From Rostratula benghalensis (lineage: Eukaryota > Chordata > Aves > Charadriiformes > Rostratulidae), in the NCBI GenBank assembly GCA_013399305.1, contig VXAI01000277.1, positions 1 through 64,000 of the forward strand: 64,000 nucleotides of DNA, in the 5' to 3' direction. Under the pieces are notes generated by a model. The model did not search any database. It was not told the DNA's origin and saw nothing but the letters and a program-made list of their open reading frames with translations. The position numbers and the translations under genes are program-made. Positions 62,501-64,000 of the stretch are shown here, one piece after another (position 1 is the first letter of the stretch; every line of letters begins with the position of its first letter).

Positions 62501-62576
62501 ATCTGCTATCGAGTAATATAACTGATGACATCCATGCCCAAAGAATTGTGAGAAACCCACAAGGAATGAGCTCCTG
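62501..62576 (+). other. Lysozyme-like pseudogene, exon 3 (residues 82-107)
   Basis: A strong acceptor (ttctctccatgcag, ending at 62500) precedes AT CTG CTA. Joined to the final G of exon 2 it gives Asp82-Leu-Leu, so the splice phase is intact. The frame reads DLLSSNITDDIH, AQRIV and RNPQGMSS, matching family sequences such as human lysozyme ALLQDNIAD and RVVRDPQGI. There are 24 whole codons where 25 are expected; the missing one is the Cys94 codon between DDIH and AQRIV. The exon should end in TG of codon Trp108 followed by GT. Here TG (62575-62576) is followed by ATAAGG, consistent with a GT-to-AT donor mutation and producing an apparent TGA. Confidence 0.88.
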
Positions 62577-64000
62577 ATAAGGGGCTTTGGGGATTGTTTC
62601 TTTGGCAGGGCTCACATGTGTTTCTGAAGGGGCATGGTTGCCCTTTACCTGACTGTCACACAAAGGCAGCACAGCCACACCAAAGAGGAGGAAACACAAC
62701 TTCGGGGGACACAAACTTGCACAACTTCAGTCTCTGCAAAGCATCTCACAGAAGAGATTAGGGAGGATGGAGAAGACTAAAAAATGTTTCAGAAAAAACA
62801 TCTCAAGTGAAAAATAAATGGTCACTAAACAGCCCATCACCTAGTAGGTTGTCTGTCTTTTGCTTTCAAAGTCCTTGAAAGTGCTCCTTCCAGACTTTTT
62901 GCAGTCTTTTCTGTTAGCTGGAAGGACCTAGCAATTCTTCCCAGAGCATTTCAGAGAATTAATCACTGAAATATCCTGATGAATCTAGGTGACAGCCCTT
63001 GCTTGGTACAGTCCTGAACCATCCCTGGGATTCCAGGCTGCTGTATCATAGGAAGCTTGTAAAGGCAGAATAACCAACAGACAGAGAAAACACAAATGGG
63101 GGTAGAAGACAATTCCAACGATCATATTTATATGTGGTTGTCTGAAGTCCCAAGGCATTCTGTGTGAAAATAGTGGCTTTAACCGCTAAATCCTTAATAT
63201 GTTCCAAGTTGAGGGACAAGATTCTGCCTTCAAATTCCCCCCACCCCCTCCCTGCCTTTGCCGTTTTACTCATTAGCCATTTTTGCTTCCTGTGGTAGCT
63301 GCTGCGAAGCCTGGCTCACTGCAAAAGCAGCAGTGTTTCTGAGCAGAGTTGAGGTAAGTAATTTGTGTGGCATACAAGTGAATGGTCTCAGGGCCCCTGT
63401 GGTGAGCATTGCCGTTGCATGGTCTGCTGCACCCTCAACACACTGTGCTCAGCTGTGATGTACCAGCAGAAGAGGGACCCTTGCAGCGGCCAAAGGTGGC
63501 AGGGCCTGCCATTGCAATTCACTGTTCCTGGCCAGGACTCAGAGAGAGCTCAGGTGGCATCGAGGGACAGTGAAGATTGCACTCCTCAATACAAAACACT
63601 CAGCCGTATTGGAAGAGTCTGCAAGTCCTTCGCCAGGGCTAGTGATGGGAGGTGTCTCAGTGGGAAGAACCCGACAAAAGCACAGAGCCTGCTCATACTG
63701 GATGTCAGTTATACCAGTCTGTGACCTAAATGGTCTCTCTTTCCTTCCTCTGTCCTCAGGGAGGGCTGGGCAATGCACTGCAAGGGAAATGACATGTCTG
63801 AGTGGGCAGAAGGATGTGACCTGTGAGAAAGTCCCCAGCTCAGCTCTGCTGCGGCTGGTGGGGGCTGCCTCTCCCCTGCTGCAAGGGGAGAGCTTTCCTG
63901 TTGCTGCACAATACTTCTCAGTTAGTATTTGCAAACCCAAAGTATTCCACCATATCTGAAATAACTTTAACAGCATGGCATGTTTGGTTTTTTTTTAAAA
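62577..64000. other. No confident gene; expected site of missing lysozyme exon 4
   Basis: The last lysozyme exon (Trp108 to the C-terminus, with Cys115 and Cys127) should lie here. Two weak candidates were seen: a VSWKDL-encoding stretch at about 62918-62935 near a good acceptor, and an EAW-encoding stretch at about 63305-63313. Neither keeps the cysteine spacing. Frames at 63.3-63.98 kb have no recognisable domain. Confidence 0.5.

Larger units (their letters stand above)
61111..62576 (+). pseudogene. C-type lysozyme family pseudogene (LYZ/SPACA3/LYZL-like), exons 1-3
   Basis: Seen: three separated segments align in order with C-type lysozyme, and the splice phases between segments 2 and 3 are preserved. 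Exon 1 gives a Leu-rich leader followed by KVF..HKLAYM and, one base out of frame, LDGYGGYSLAN. Exon 2 gives DSSADYSILQISS and, after a frame change, CCRMAC. Exon 3 gives DLLSSNITDDIHAQRIV and RNPQGM. Known: family members are secreted four-exon proteins of about 129 mature residues with four disulfides and catalytic Glu35 and Asp52; the SPACA and LYZL members are sperm paralogues, several of them non-enzymatic. Here Glu35 is Lys, Asp52 is kept, Cys6 is His and Cys30 is Phe. No ATG is visible, two frame changes are present, and the exon 1 and exon 3 donors are damaged. Introns of about 105 and 976 bp rule out a processed copy. CRMAC followed by DLL resembles SPACA3 more than LYZ, but paralogue assignment is an inference. 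Exon 4 was not placed. Confidence 0.85.

Noticed and set aside
63539..63976. Overlapping open frames on both strands at the right end
   Set aside because: Both strands are open because the DNA is GC-richer; neither translation resembles a known protein.
1..64000. tRNA, rRNA, CRISPR arrays, bacterial promoters or operons
   Set aside because: No B-box-like GGTTCGANTCC in a tRNA context, no rRNA signature, no spaced identical repeats, and the CR1 elements show a vertebrate genome.

Overview
The window looks like bird (at least sauropsid) nuclear DNA. The only mobile elements I can identify are CR1 LINE pieces, one long and three or four short. Repeat density is low, simple repeats are scattered, and two runs of N interrupt the sequence at low-complexity tracts. 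There are no bacterial-type operons, no rRNA or tRNA genes, and no intact protein-coding gene that I recognise. Most of the 64 kb reads as AT-rich intergenic or intronic DNA.

The one recognisable host gene is broken. At 61.1-62.6 kb on the + strand lie three exons of a C-type lysozyme family gene (the LYZ / SPACA3 / LYZL group). Exon 1 encodes a hydrophobic leader and mature residues 1-27. Exon 2 encodes residues 29-81, including the DY-ILQI-S signature. Exon 3 encodes residues 82-107. Exon 2 starts and ends, and exon 3 starts, at splice dinucleotides whose phases join in frame, so this is a decayed intron-containing gene and not a processed copy. It lacks a visible start codon, has one extra base in exon 1 and a frame change in exon 2, carries Lys at the catalytic Glu35 position, and has lost several disulfide cysteines. 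Its exon 1 and exon 3 donors are damaged, and exon 4 could not be placed.

Layout. 0-17 kb: unique sequence with small tandem duplications, simple repeats and two AT-rich blocks that resemble conserved noncoding elements. 17.2-17.8 kb: a 3' CR1 fragment whose last 160 codons of ORF2 are still open, abutting a perfect 16-bp inverted repeat. 18-35 kb: mostly unique DNA with one candidate but unrecognised minus-strand exon (20.5-20.9 kb), two perfect short hairpins near 25 kb, a 21-base poly-A and an AATG array. 35.6 kb: an assembly gap between poly-A and poly-G. 38-47 kb: G-rich tracts, three CR1 fragments, and a diverged direct repeat of about 130 bp flanking one of them. 47-58 kb: unique DNA and simple repeats. 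58.0-58.5 kb: a purine-only GGAA/GAAA array containing the second gap. 60-63 kb: a GC-richer stretch with the lysozyme-family pseudogene.

There is no gene system acting together here. The informative content is the pseudogene, the CR1 insertion structures and the local duplications. All family assignments were made by eye from recognised motifs; no database search was run.
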